Source of the DNA: Ignavibacteriota bacterium
GTDB lineage: Bacteria > Bacteroidota > Ignavibacteria > UBA10030 > UBA6906
Assembly (NCBI GenBank): GCA_003162635.1
Contig: PMNE01000065.1
Location: forward strand, 188,754 to 226,916
Direction: 5' to 3'
Length of the DNA stretch: 38,163 nt
Within the stretch, counting starts at the first letter, position 1; each line of letters opens with the position of its first letter. The notes below the pieces were generated by a model. It had not been told where the DNA came from. It worked only from the letters and a program-made list of their open reading frames with translations, and did no database searches. The position numbers and the translations under genes are program-made. This document shows positions 31,042 through 38,163 of this stretch, piece after piece.

Positions 31042-33747
31042 TCACTTCGCCAATGGGGGTGTGGGTGCAGATCCTCCTGCTCCCTCCTGAACCTTTTGCT
31101 GCAACGCTTCGATACGCTGCTTCAACCCCGGATCATTCGGGTAGTGGCGTTCCTGAAGCGTCTTCAGAAGATCCAGCTCGCTCTTGTAGTCCTTCCGGAG
31201 CTCGTAGACATCCATGAGCACGCGATACGGGCTGTAGTACCCGCTCAGATTCTCCTGACCCTCCGCAAGAAGCGTTCGCGCAGATGCCTCCACCTCCGTC
31301 GAGAGGGTGTCGAACTTGTCCATCCGGCCGATTCTGTAGTAGAAGTTGGCCAGGTCCGATTCGAGGTCCATCCCCAGCGGGATCTTGCTCCGGGGGATGA
31401 TGGTTTCCATCCTATCGAGCGCCGCCATCGCTTTGACATTATTGGAATCGACATTCACATGGTACATTGCAAGGCGAATGAATGCGCCCCGCAGGTTCAG
31501 CATCAACCGGGTGACGTTTTCATCAAAGTAGACGGCAGGATCGTTCACCCGGCGGAATTTGAATCCATACTGCGGTGTCGTCGAGAACCCCGCCGGTTCA
31601 TCGAACAGGTTCTTCTCCAGGGCGTCCACGTTAATCCCCATCTCGTCCCTCGAGTATCTCTTCGGTTCGAGCTTCATGGCCAGTCCGTCCATCCACAGAT
31701 AGTCATCCAGGCCGATCTTGCTGTCCGGAGAGCATGTCGAGGCAAAGAAGATCGGGCGCTTCCATTGGTTTGTGCGGATGATGTCCAGCACCAGGATATC
31801 CTGGGCACGGATCGCCTTGGTCTGTCCGAACTGCAACGTGTTCCTCATCGTCCATTCGATCGCCCCCTTGCGCAGGACCGTCGTATCCGTTACGCCATAG
31901 TGTTCCAGCACTTCCCGGGGGACGGGGAGTTGCATCTTTCGCGGTTCCCAGAGTTGCGGGCCGATGTTATCGATCCGTGAATCGGCAATGGAGATGGGAA
32001 CGGCGATCGCCTCCTTATAGTACGGCGTATTCTTCATCTGATGGATGTACCAGGAGGTATTCACGAGACTCAGGTTGACAAGCCGGACATCGCGGCGCAC
32101 TCCCTCAACATCCTGCAGGTACCAGAGAGGGAATGTATCGTTATCCCCGTTGGTGAAGAGGATGGCATCTTTTTCACACGACTGGAGCATATTGTACGAA
32201 TAGTCCCATGCCACGTAATTGCCCGAGCGGTCGTGTTCATGGTAGTTGATCCGGACAAGATTGGCAGGAACGGCAAGGACGAAAAATCCCACGATGCCGC
32301 CGGCGAGGAGAAGCTGCGTCTTCTCGCCGGACTGAAACTTGCGCGCGTAATCGATGAGGGCCAGGATCCCCATGGAGATCCACATTGAGAGGACAAAGTA
32401 CGCCCCCACGTAGAAATAGTCGCGCTCCCTCGGCTGAGGTTCCTGCTGGTTTTGATACAGTGCAAGGACCGGGCCCAGGATGATAAACGCCGTCAGAAAG
32501 ACAAGCGCCATCTTCCAATCCTTCTTGAAATGGTGATACATGCCCAGCAGCCCGATCAAGAACGGGATCCCCCACGTGTCCTTCCAGGACACGCCTGCAT
32601 CCTGCTCATCCCCTGCCGCCCCGATATAGTTCCAGAAGAGGTACCGGAAGAACATGTGGTTCAACTGGTACCGGACGAGGTAATCCATTTCGCTGGAGTA
32701 GTTGGTGTAGATTCCCTGCTGGTGAGGTTCCTGGCTGTAGCGCCGGGGAAGAAAGAGGGGCGAGTTGCCGTATTGCTCGCGCCCAAGATACGATGTCAGC
32801 CGGGCAAGATTGCTCGGATCATTTTCGTTCATCGGCGGATTCGCGTTGGAGCGGATGATCACCGATGTATATGTCGTGTATCCCAGAAAGATAAGCACGA
32901 TGGACAACAAGGCGAGGTTGAGCATCTTCTGCCGTTTCTGGTATGAAACGAACACACCGTAGCAGACGAGGCCGATGATGATCCACGGGATCCAGGCGAT
33001 GATTTCGCTCTTCTGCCCGGCCCAATCTCCGTCCATCATCCCCGGAAGTTCCTTCACAATCCCTGGGTAGACGACCCCAAAGGCAAGGAGTGCCACGACG
33101 GTGAAGGCCGCAAAATTGCTGAACGTGACATCGTACTTCTTGAAGAAGATGATCATAAGGACCGGGAAGATCACCAGCAGCGACAGCAAATGGACGCCAA
33201 GCGACAGGCCGATCATGTATGCGATCAGGAGGATGTACTTCTCGTTCCCTTCCTCCTCCGCCTTCTCACGCCACCGGAGGGCAAGCCAGACCACCACGGC
33301 GAGGAAGAACATGCTTGCGCCGTAGACTTCCGCCTCGATGGAATTGTCCCAGTAAGTGGTCCCAAAAGCGAGGGACAGCGCCCCCACAGCCGCCGAACCA
33401 TAGACGGCGATGAAATCGAAGAGATGCGCAGGGATGCCCCGGAAGATCACGATCAAACGAACGATCACGAGGTACAGGAACATGATGCAGAGGCCGCTCA
33501 GCACCGACGAAAGGGCATGAGCACGCACTGCCTGGTCCGCCGCGAACGGGATCATCATGGCGATCCGTGCGCCAAACAGGAACAGGGGGGATCCGGGAGG
33601 ATGAGGCACCTGCATCAATTTTGCGGCGGCGATGAATTCGCCGACATCCCAAAAGACGACGGTCGTCGAGAGCGTGAGGAAATAGACTACCATGGTAGCA
33701 AGGAACACAACACCTGCGACGATCCTGTTCAACGTGCGGTGGCTCAT
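31042..33747 (-). CDS. DUF2723 (GT117-like) multi-spanning membrane protein
   Basis: A 901-residue protein whose N-terminal half is a GT-C-type membrane domain: NRIVAGVVFLATMVVYFLTL, then TTVVFWDVGEFIAAAKLMQV with the Asp/Glu pair expected at the active site, and HPPGSPLFLFGARIAMMIPF. About ten further helices follow to residue 500. The soluble C-terminal half includes ILFTNGDNDTFPLWYLQDVE and helical, TPR-like repeats near the end. DUF2723 proteins are typical of Bacteroidota and are grouped with protein O-mannosyltransferase-like enzymes (CAZy GT117), acting on polyprenyl-linked sugars at the periplasmic face; the acceptor is unknown here. GAGGT precedes the ATG closely. Directly upstream of the GDP-sugar gene. 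Confidence 0.88.
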   Translation of the reverse strand: MSHRTLNRIVAGVVFLATMVVYFLTLSTTVVFWDVGEFIAAAKLMQVPHPPGSPLFLFGARIAMMIPFAADQAVRAHALSSVLSGLCIMFLYLVIVRLIVIFRGIPAHLFDFIAVYGSAAVGALSLAFGTTYWDNSIEAEVYGASMFFLAVVVWLALRWREKAEEEGNEKYILLIAYMIGLSLGVHLLSLLVIFPVLMIIFFKKYDVTFSNFAAFTVVALLAFGVVYPGIVKELPGMMDGDWAGQKSEIIAWIPWIIIGLVCYGVFVSYQKRQKMLNLALLSIVLIFLGYTTYTSVIIRSNANPPMNENDPSNLARLTSYLGREQYGNSPLFLPRRYSQEPHQQGIYTNYSSEMDYLVRYQLNHMFFRYLFWNYIGAAGDEQDAGVSWKDTWGIPFLIGLLGMYHHFKKDWKMALVFLTAFIILGPVLALYQNQQEPQPRERDYFYVGAYFVLSMWISMGILALIDYARKFQSGEKTQLLLAGGIVGFFVLAVPANLVRINYHEHDRSGNYVAWDYSYNMLQSCEKDAILFTNGDNDTFPLWYLQDVEGVRRDVRLVNLSLVNTSWYIHQMKNTPYYKEAIAVPISIADSRIDNIGPQLWEPRKMQLPVPREVLEHYGVTDTTVLRKGAIEWTMRNTLQFGQTKAIRAQDILVLDIIRTNQWKRPIFFASTCSPDSKIGLDDYLWMDGLAMKLEPKRYSRDEMGINVDALEKNLFDEPAGFSTTPQYGFKFRRVNDPAVYFDENVTRLMLNLRGAFIRLAMYHVNVDSNNVKAMAALDRMETIIPRSKIPLGMDLESDLANFYYRIGRMDKFDTLSTEVEASARTLLAEGQENLSGYYSPYRVLMDVYELRKDYKSELDLLKTLQERHYPNDPGLKQRIEALQQKVQEGAGGSAPTPPLAK

Positions 33748-33813
33748 TCCGACCTCTGAAAAGGGGGGAAGTTCAGTGATATCTTCAAAATGTACCGAAT
33801 AACCCGACGAACG

Positions 33814-34956
33814 TCAAATCATCAGGCGGGCGGCAATCTCGTCGGCCATCATGTATCCGTGATCGGTCAGGCGGATGGAGTCACCGCCGAGGATCAACCG
33901 TCCTTCTCCCTCGAGATCGGCCGCAAGATTCCGCTGTGCAGCCGGAAACTCCGCGCCGAAATCATTCTTCCAACGGTGCAGATCAATCCCGCCGCTCCGA
34001 AGACCGAGAAACAGTCGCTCGTTCATCATCTGCGCTCTGCCGATGTCCTCCCTCATCGTGACGGGAAGCTTGCCCTCACCAAGGAATCCACCGTAGCTTG
34101 CGATATTCGCCACGTTTGCCCACCGCACCGCACTTTGCGAGTTCTTCTCCATCCAGAATGAATGAGCGGAAGGTCCAAAGCCGAGGTAGTTCTCGTGTGT
34201 CCAGTACGCGATGTTGTGCCGGCACGTGAATCCCGGCCTGGCGTAACTGGAAACTTCGTAGTGTTCGAACCCGTTTTTCTTCATCACGGCCATCGTTCCT
34301 TCATACAGGATTGCCTCCTGCTCCGCGGCAGCCGGGACCACGGTTCCTTCCGCCACAAGGCGGGCAAGGGGCGTCCCCTGTTCGACAATCAGACTGTATG
34401 CAGAGACGTGGTCCGGTTCCAGCGAGAGAGCGCGGGAGAGCGTCTCCTCCCACTGCAAGGCAGTCTGCCCCGGTAGCGCATAGATGAGGTCAACGCTCAC
34501 GTTCGCGAATCCTTCGGCCCGCGCCATGCGCACGCACGCTTCCGCCTGATGAGCATCGTGAATTCGGTCGAGAAATCTCAGCTCCTCCGCACGAAACGAC
34601 TGGATGCCGATGCTGAGCCGATTCACCCCCAGCGAGCGAAATGCGGCAATCGTTCGGCCGGACACCGTACCCGGGTTTGTTTCGAGGGTCACCTCAGCGT
34701 CCGCCGCTATCGTGAAATGCTCCCGCAGAGAACCCATAATGCGTTCAAGCTGCGGCGGGGAGAGAAGCGAAGGAGTTCCACCGCCGAGGAAGAGCGTTGA
34801 CACCGGCTCCAAGGCACCGTACGCCTTATAGGCCCTTATCTCCCGCTCCAGGGCATCGAGGAATCCCTCCATCGGCGCGCGCGATTCGATGGAGTAGAAG
34901 TCGCAGTAGAGACACTTTCGTTCACAGAAGGGTATATGGAGGTAGAGCGACGACAT
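33814..34956 (-). CDS. hemW: Radical SAM heme chaperone HemW
   Basis: A 380-residue radical SAM protein. The iron-sulfur motif is HIPFCERKCLYCDF, with Cys at about 11, 15 and 18, followed by STLFLGGGTPSLL, VTLETNPGTV, GVNRLSIGIQSF, and the HemW-type C-terminal domain YWTHENYLGFGPSAHSF. The family was long annotated as oxygen-independent coproporphyrinogen III oxidase, but members with this motif set act as heme chaperones that hand heme to respiratory enzymes. The Cys next to the CxxxCxxC that marks true HemN is absent. ATG at 34956 without a clear Shine-Dalgarno, 48 nt after the signal peptidase gene. Confidence 0.92.
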   Translation of the reverse strand: MSSLYLHIPFCERKCLYCDFYSIESRAPMEGFLDALEREIRAYKAYGALEPVSTLFLGGGTPSLLSPPQLERIMGSLREHFTIAADAEVTLETNPGTVSGRTIAAFRSLGVNRLSIGIQSFRAEELRFLDRIHDAHQAEACVRMARAEGFANVSVDLIYALPGQTALQWEETLSRALSLEPDHVSAYSLIVEQGTPLARLVAEGTVVPAAAEQEAILYEGTMAVMKKNGFEHYEVSSYARPGFTCRHNIAYWTHENYLGFGPSAHSFWMEKNSQSAVRWANVANIASYGGFLGEGKLPVTMREDIGRAQMMNERLFLGLRSGGIDLHRWKNDFGAEFPAAQRNLAADLEGEGRLILGGDSIRLTDHGYMMADEIAARLMI

Positions 34957-35004
34957 GCGTCTGTGCGGTCCCCGCGGTGTCGAGAAAGAGAAGTCCAGGA
35001 ACTC

Positions 35005-35718
35005 TTATCGAATAATTGTCCCGATCCGGCGCCATTGGATTCCGTTTCGCGCCGCGGACCAGTAGATCAGAAACGCCTTTCCCACGAGATGGTCGGCGGG
35101 AAGGAATCCCCATGCCCGACTGTCGTAGCTGTCGGCAAGGTTGTCGCCAAGGACGAAATAGTGCCCTGGGGGGACGACGACGGGGCCATAATCGGGCGTC
35201 GGCCGCCCTGCTGGCGGCGATGGAAACGCGCGCAGCACCGTCCCATCGACAATGACGGCGCCTTCCCGCACTCCCACGGACTGCCCCGGAAGACCCACGA
35301 CGCGCTTCACGAACAGCGTCCCCCCCTGCCCCTCCCCGTTCGGCATTTCTCCGGGAAAGCGAAAGACCACAACATCGCCGGGGTGCGGCGACGCGAACGC
35401 AGGAAGTCGGAACCAGGGAATGCTTGCGTGTGTGAAGGGAAAGACGCGGGGGGTCGACGGTCCATAGAGGATCTTGTTCACGAGGAGGAAATCCCCCGGC
35501 AGCAATGTTTCCTCCATCGAGGGAGACGGGATACGAACGGCATCGAGGGCAAACACCTTGACGCTCAGCGCAAGGACCAGAGTGACCAGGAGGATCTTCA
35601 ATCCCTCCTTCACCCGATGCCACCCTGCGACAAGGAGACCGCCGTCGTGTGCGGTTCCCGGGATGGGGGGATGCGCGCCTCCTTCCGTTTCTCCTCTCTT
35701 CATCCGCACCCGTGTCAT
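35005..35718 (-). CDS. lepB: Signal peptidase I (second copy)
   Basis: A 237-residue type I signal peptidase, which cuts signal peptides from exported proteins at the outer face of the inner membrane. One transmembrane helix (about 39-58) is followed by Box B RIPSPSMEETLLPGDFLLVN with the nucleophile Ser at about 67. Box D is LFVKRVVGLPGQ with the general-base Lys at about 138. Box E is YFVLGDNLADSYDSRAWGFL. It ends GTIIR. The preceding N-terminal 36 residues are hydrophilic and not conserved; the ATG at 35718 lies 3 nt after the stop of the neighbouring paralogue, with MKRGE at 35703 as an alternative. Compact catalytic domain compared with its partner. Confidence 0.94.
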   Translation of the reverse strand: MTRVRMKRGETEGGAHPPIPGTAHDGGLLVAGWHRVKEGLKILLVTLVLALSVKVFALDAVRIPSPSMEETLLPGDFLLVNKILYGPSTPRVFPFTHASIPWFRLPAFASPHPGDVVVFRFPGEMPNGEGQGGTLFVKRVVGLPGQSVGVREGAVIVDGTVLRAFPSPPAGRPTPDYGPVVVPPGHYFVLGDNLADSYDSRAWGFLPADHLVGKAFLIYWSAARNGIQWRRIGTIIR

Positions 35719-35721
35719 TCC

Positions 35722-36627
35722 CTATTTGATAATCGTTCCCACCCTGCCCAGCCGAACTGATGCAAGCTTGCTGACGATGCTCGAAAAGGGAGCATCGGGG
35801 TCCCACGACCAATAGACGATCATGGGTGTGCCGACGATATTCTCTTCCGGGATAAACCCCCAAAAGCGGCCGTCAAGACTGTTGTCGCGGTTGTCGCCCA
35901 TGCCGAAGACATAGTTGTGTTCCACCGTATAGGTGGAGGATACCTTCCCATCGATGGCAATCGTGCCGTTCCCCTCCCGCCGGATCATGTGCCCCTCCCG
36001 CCCGATGAACGTACTCCAACGGTCATACGTCGACGCGTTGAGATCCACGACGTCCCCCTTCCTGGGAACGGCGACAGGTCCCCAGTTGTCCTCATTGTAC
36101 GGAGCTCCCTTGGGAAAGATCTTCGGGTCAGGGTACCCCGAGGGTTTGACGTAGTAGTTATTGAACTTCATGTTGCGGGGGATCGGGGCCGGCCGGCCGT
36201 TCACCGTGAGAAGGCGGTTCACCACCCGGACGGTGTCGCCCGCAACGGCCACGGCACGCTTCAGGTAGAACATGAACTCCGGGGACCTGAGCTCATCCCG
36301 TTGTCCGGGAAATTCGAAGACGATCACGTCGCCGCGTTCCACGCCGCGGATAGCGGGGACACGAAACCAGGGAAGCCGGATGTTGGTGAACGGGATCACC
36401 CGCGGCGTGGTGCCGCCGTAGAGGAACTTATTGACAAAAAGAAAATCCCCCGTCATGATTTCGTTCTCCATCGAGCCGGTCGGCACTTCGAATGAGGCAA
36501 GGACAAAGCTGTTCAAGAAGAAGAACGCAACGAGGACAAAGAGAAGGTCCTTGAAGAAATCCTTCACCGCCGCTCCCTTTCCCTGCACCTTCTCTTTTCC
36601 CTTCACTTCCTGCTTTGCGTTGGCCAT
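35722..36627 (-). CDS. lepB: Signal peptidase I (first copy, longer)
   Basis: A 301-residue type I signal peptidase. Lys-rich N-terminus, one transmembrane helix (about 26-44), Box B FEVPTGSMENEIMTGDFLFV with Ser at about 52, Box D MFYLKRAVAVAGDTV with Lys at about 123, and Box E NYVFGMGDNRDNSLDGRFWG. An extra segment of about 65 residues, absent from the tandem copy, lies between Box D and Box E and holds ASTYDRWSTFIGREGHMIRR. It ends GTIIK, like the partner. It follows lepA by 27 nt; the lepA-lepB order is widely conserved, so this is the likely ancestral copy. Confidence 0.95.
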   Translation of the reverse strand: MANAKQEVKGKEKVQGKGAAVKDFFKDLLFVLVAFFFLNSFVLASFEVPTGSMENEIMTGDFLFVNKFLYGGTTPRVIPFTNIRLPWFRVPAIRGVERGDVIVFEFPGQRDELRSPEFMFYLKRAVAVAGDTVRVVNRLLTVNGRPAPIPRNMKFNNYYVKPSGYPDPKIFPKGAPYNEDNWGPVAVPRKGDVVDLNASTYDRWSTFIGREGHMIRREGNGTIAIDGKVSSTYTVEHNYVFGMGDNRDNSLDGRFWGFIPEENIVGTPMIVYWSWDPDAPFSSIVSKLASVRLGRVGTIIK

Positions 36628-36654
36628 GCTGGTATCCTTTCTCTGATCGATCCT

Positions 36655-38163
36655 TCATTCATCATCCATTGAGAGAACCGCAAGGAACGCTTCCTGCGGA
36701 ATTTCGACGCGTCCCACCTGTTTCATACGCTTTTTCCCCTCTTTTTGTTTCTCGAGGAGCTTCCTCTTCCGGGTGATATCGCCGCCGTAGCATTTCGCAA
36801 GAACGTTCTTCCGCATCGCGGAGATCGTTTCCCGCGCGACCACTTTGCTGCCGATGGCGGCCTGTATGGCCACCTCGAACATCTGCCGCGGGATGAGCTT
36901 TCGCAATTTGACGCACAGCTTCTTCCCCCATTCGTGCGCCTTCTCCTTGTGGACGATGCACGAAAAGGCATCGACCGATTCTCCATTGAGAAGGATGTCG
37001 AGCTTCACCAGATCGGATTCGCGAAACTCGAGAAACTCGTAGTCAAAAGAAGCATAGCCCCGGCTCGTCGACTTCAACTTGTCGTAGAAATCGAAGATGA
37101 TCTCGGAAAGGGGCATCTCGTAGGCGATATCCGCGCGCGTCGGGTCGAGATACGTCGTGTTCTTGTAGACGCCCCGCCGATCCATGCATAATTTCATGAT
37201 GTTCCCGACGTACTCCGTCGGAACGATGATCTGCGCCTTGACGAACGGTTCTTCCACCCGTTCGATCTCGCCGAGGGCCGGCATGAACGAGGGGTTGTCC
37301 ACAAGGACAACCTCGCCATTCGTCCGGGTGACCCGGTATTCGACGTTCGGAACGGTGTTGATGATATTCTGGTTGTATTCCCGTTCAAGACGCTCCTGAA
37401 CGATCTCCATGTGCAGCAGACCGAGGAATCCGCAGCGAAACCCGAAGCCGAGAGCTGTCGAGGTCTCGGGCTCGTAGATCAACGATGAATCGTTGAGTTG
37501 GAGTTTCCCGATCGAGCTCCGCAGATCCTCGAAGTCTTCTGCATTCGTCGGGTACACGCCGCTGAAGACCATCGGTTTGACGTCCTTGTAGCCCGGGAGG
37601 GGCGCCTCCGCCGGCCGTTCGGCATGGGTCACCGTGTCGCCCACCTTGGTATCGCGGACATCCTTGACCCCGGCGATCAGATAGCCGACATTCCCGGCCG
37701 CCAATTCGCCGGTCCGCATGCGCTTCATCTCCAGCACGCCCACTTCTTCCGCCTCAAAGACATTCCCGGTGTTCAAGAACATCACCTTTTCCCCTTCGCG
37801 GAGGGTGCCATCCACCACACGGATATACACCACCGATCCGCGGAAGACATCGAACACCGAATCGAAAATCAATGCTCTCAGCGGGGATGAGGCATCGCCC
37901 AGCGGCGGGGAGACGCGGTGGACGACGGCGTCGAGAATGGCATCGATGCCGATGTTTGCCTTTGCACTCGCGAGGATGATTTCATCATCCCTGCACCCGA
38001 TCAGATCCCTGATCTGCAGCCTGACCGTGTCGATCATCGCACTCGGAAGGTCGATCTTGTTGATCACCGGGATGATCTCCAGGCCCGCATCGATGGCGAG
38101 GTACAGGTTGCTGATGGTCTGCGCTTCGACCCCCTGTGAGGCGTCCACAACAAGGATGGCCCC
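36655..38163 (-). CDS. lepA: Elongation factor 4 (LepA), partial
   Basis: The last 502 codons of LepA are present; the N-terminus, with the P-loop and G2 region, lies beyond the window edge. LepA is a ribosomal GTPase that acts in translation or 30S biogenesis, especially under stress. The visible G4 motif is VINKIDLP, preceded by [16 protein letters not shown]. The LepA-specific parts are [55 protein letters not shown] and the C-terminal [20 protein letters not shown] followed by [19 protein letters not shown]. Stop TGA at 36655-36657. It appears intact within the window. Confidence 0.97.
   Translation of the reverse strand, partial: GAILVVDASQGVEAQTISNLYLAIDAGLEIIPVINKIDLPSAMIDTVRLQIRDLIGCRDDEIILASAKANIGIDAILDAVVHRVSPPLGDASSPLRALIFDSVFDVFRGSVVYIRVVDGTLREGEKVMFLNTGNVFEAEEVGVLEMKRMRTGELAAGNVGYLIAGVKDVRDTKVGDTVTHAERPAEAPLPGYKDVKPMVFSGVYPTNAEDFEDLRSSIGKLQLNDSSLIYEPETSTALGFGFRCGFLGLLHMEIVQERLEREYNQNIINTVPNVEYRVTRTNGEVVLVDNPSFMPALGEIERVEEPFVKAQIIVPTEYVGNIMKLCMDRRGVYKNTTYLDPTRADIAYEMPLSEIIFDFYDKLKSTSRGYASFDYEFLEFRESDLVKLDILLNGESVDAFSCIVHKEKAHEWGKKLCVKLRKLIPRQMFEVAIQAAIGSKVVARETISAMRKNVLAKCYGGDITRKRKLLEKQKEGKKRMKQVGRVEIPQEAFLAVLSMDDE

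Noticed and set aside
1-38163. CRISPR array, insertion sequence, integrase, prophage, toxin-antitoxin pair or restriction system.
   Set aside because: No spaced direct repeats, transposase, recombinase or defence-type proteins were found on either strand.

Overview
The window looks like an ordinary, gene-dense chromosomal segment of a Gram-negative bacterium of moderately high GC (roughly 58-60 percent by eye). Two envelopes are implied by Kdo and LPS-transport genes (kdsA, kdsC, kdsD, lptA, lptB, lptC), LolA, a TonB-dependent receptor and lipoproteins. A DUF2723/GT117-type mannosyltransferase-like protein, a long OstA-like LptA, an archaeal-type ComB phosphatase and the hrcA-grpE-dnaJ order point to the FCB group (Bacteroidota in the wide sense, perhaps an Ignavibacteria/Kapabacteria-like lineage). 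That placement is an inference from gene content, not a phylogeny. No transposase, integrase, CRISPR array, phage gene or plasmid function was seen.

Layout. (1) 1-1893, plus: end of gmhA, a WcaJ-type sugar-phosphate transferase and a small membrane protein. (2) 2000-2920, minus: one SPOR-domain gene with its own TTGACT-17-TAAATT promoter and a leader of about 145 nt. (3) 3134-13260, minus: a long co-directional run, rne/rng - gcvT - comB - ftsK - lolA - flippase-like membrane protein - outer-membrane barrel - cyclophilin lipoprotein - holA. (4) 13495-13840, minus: a small stable-RNA unit, tRNA-Ala(CGC) then the small SRP RNA (ffs), with promoter and terminator. (5) 13875-17259, plus: hrcA - grpE - dnaJ - comEA-like, divergent from the tRNA. 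(6) 17256-20855, plus: PilM-like ATPase, rsmD, coaD, an aminotransferase and an FmdB-type zinc ribbon. (7) 20833-25909, minus: kdsA - kdsC - kdsD - lptC - lptA - lptB, every junction overlapping or nearly so. (8) 25921-28916, plus: ispE and a TonB-dependent receptor. (9) 28926-38163, minus: lepA (runs off the window), two tandem signal peptidases I, hemW, a DUF2723 protein, a GDP-sugar dehydratase/reductase and a GT4 glycosyltransferase.

How the genes work together. The dominant theme is building the outer membrane and cell surface. Region 7 makes Kdo and carries LPS from the inner membrane towards the surface. Regions 1 and 9 supply heptose and deoxysugar precursors, start glycans on a lipid carrier and extend them. 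lolA, the barrel protein, the signal peptidases and the SPOR protein serve protein export and envelope or division functions. The rest is housekeeping: replication (holA), chromosome segregation (ftsK), RNA processing (rne), protein folding (grpE, dnaJ, SRP RNA), translation (lepA, rsmD, tRNA-Ala), and cofactor or isoprenoid synthesis (coaD, ispE, hemW).

I did not find a convincing new biological system. The points most worth a second look are the probable leaderless ispE transcript, the tRNA-Ala/SRP RNA unit back-to-back with a CIRCE-less hrcA promoter, the RNase E/G with an acidic His/Pro-rich insert splitting its S1 domain, the ComB phosphatase in a cell-division context, the orphan PilM/ComEA pair, and the fused Kdo-to-Lpt operon.
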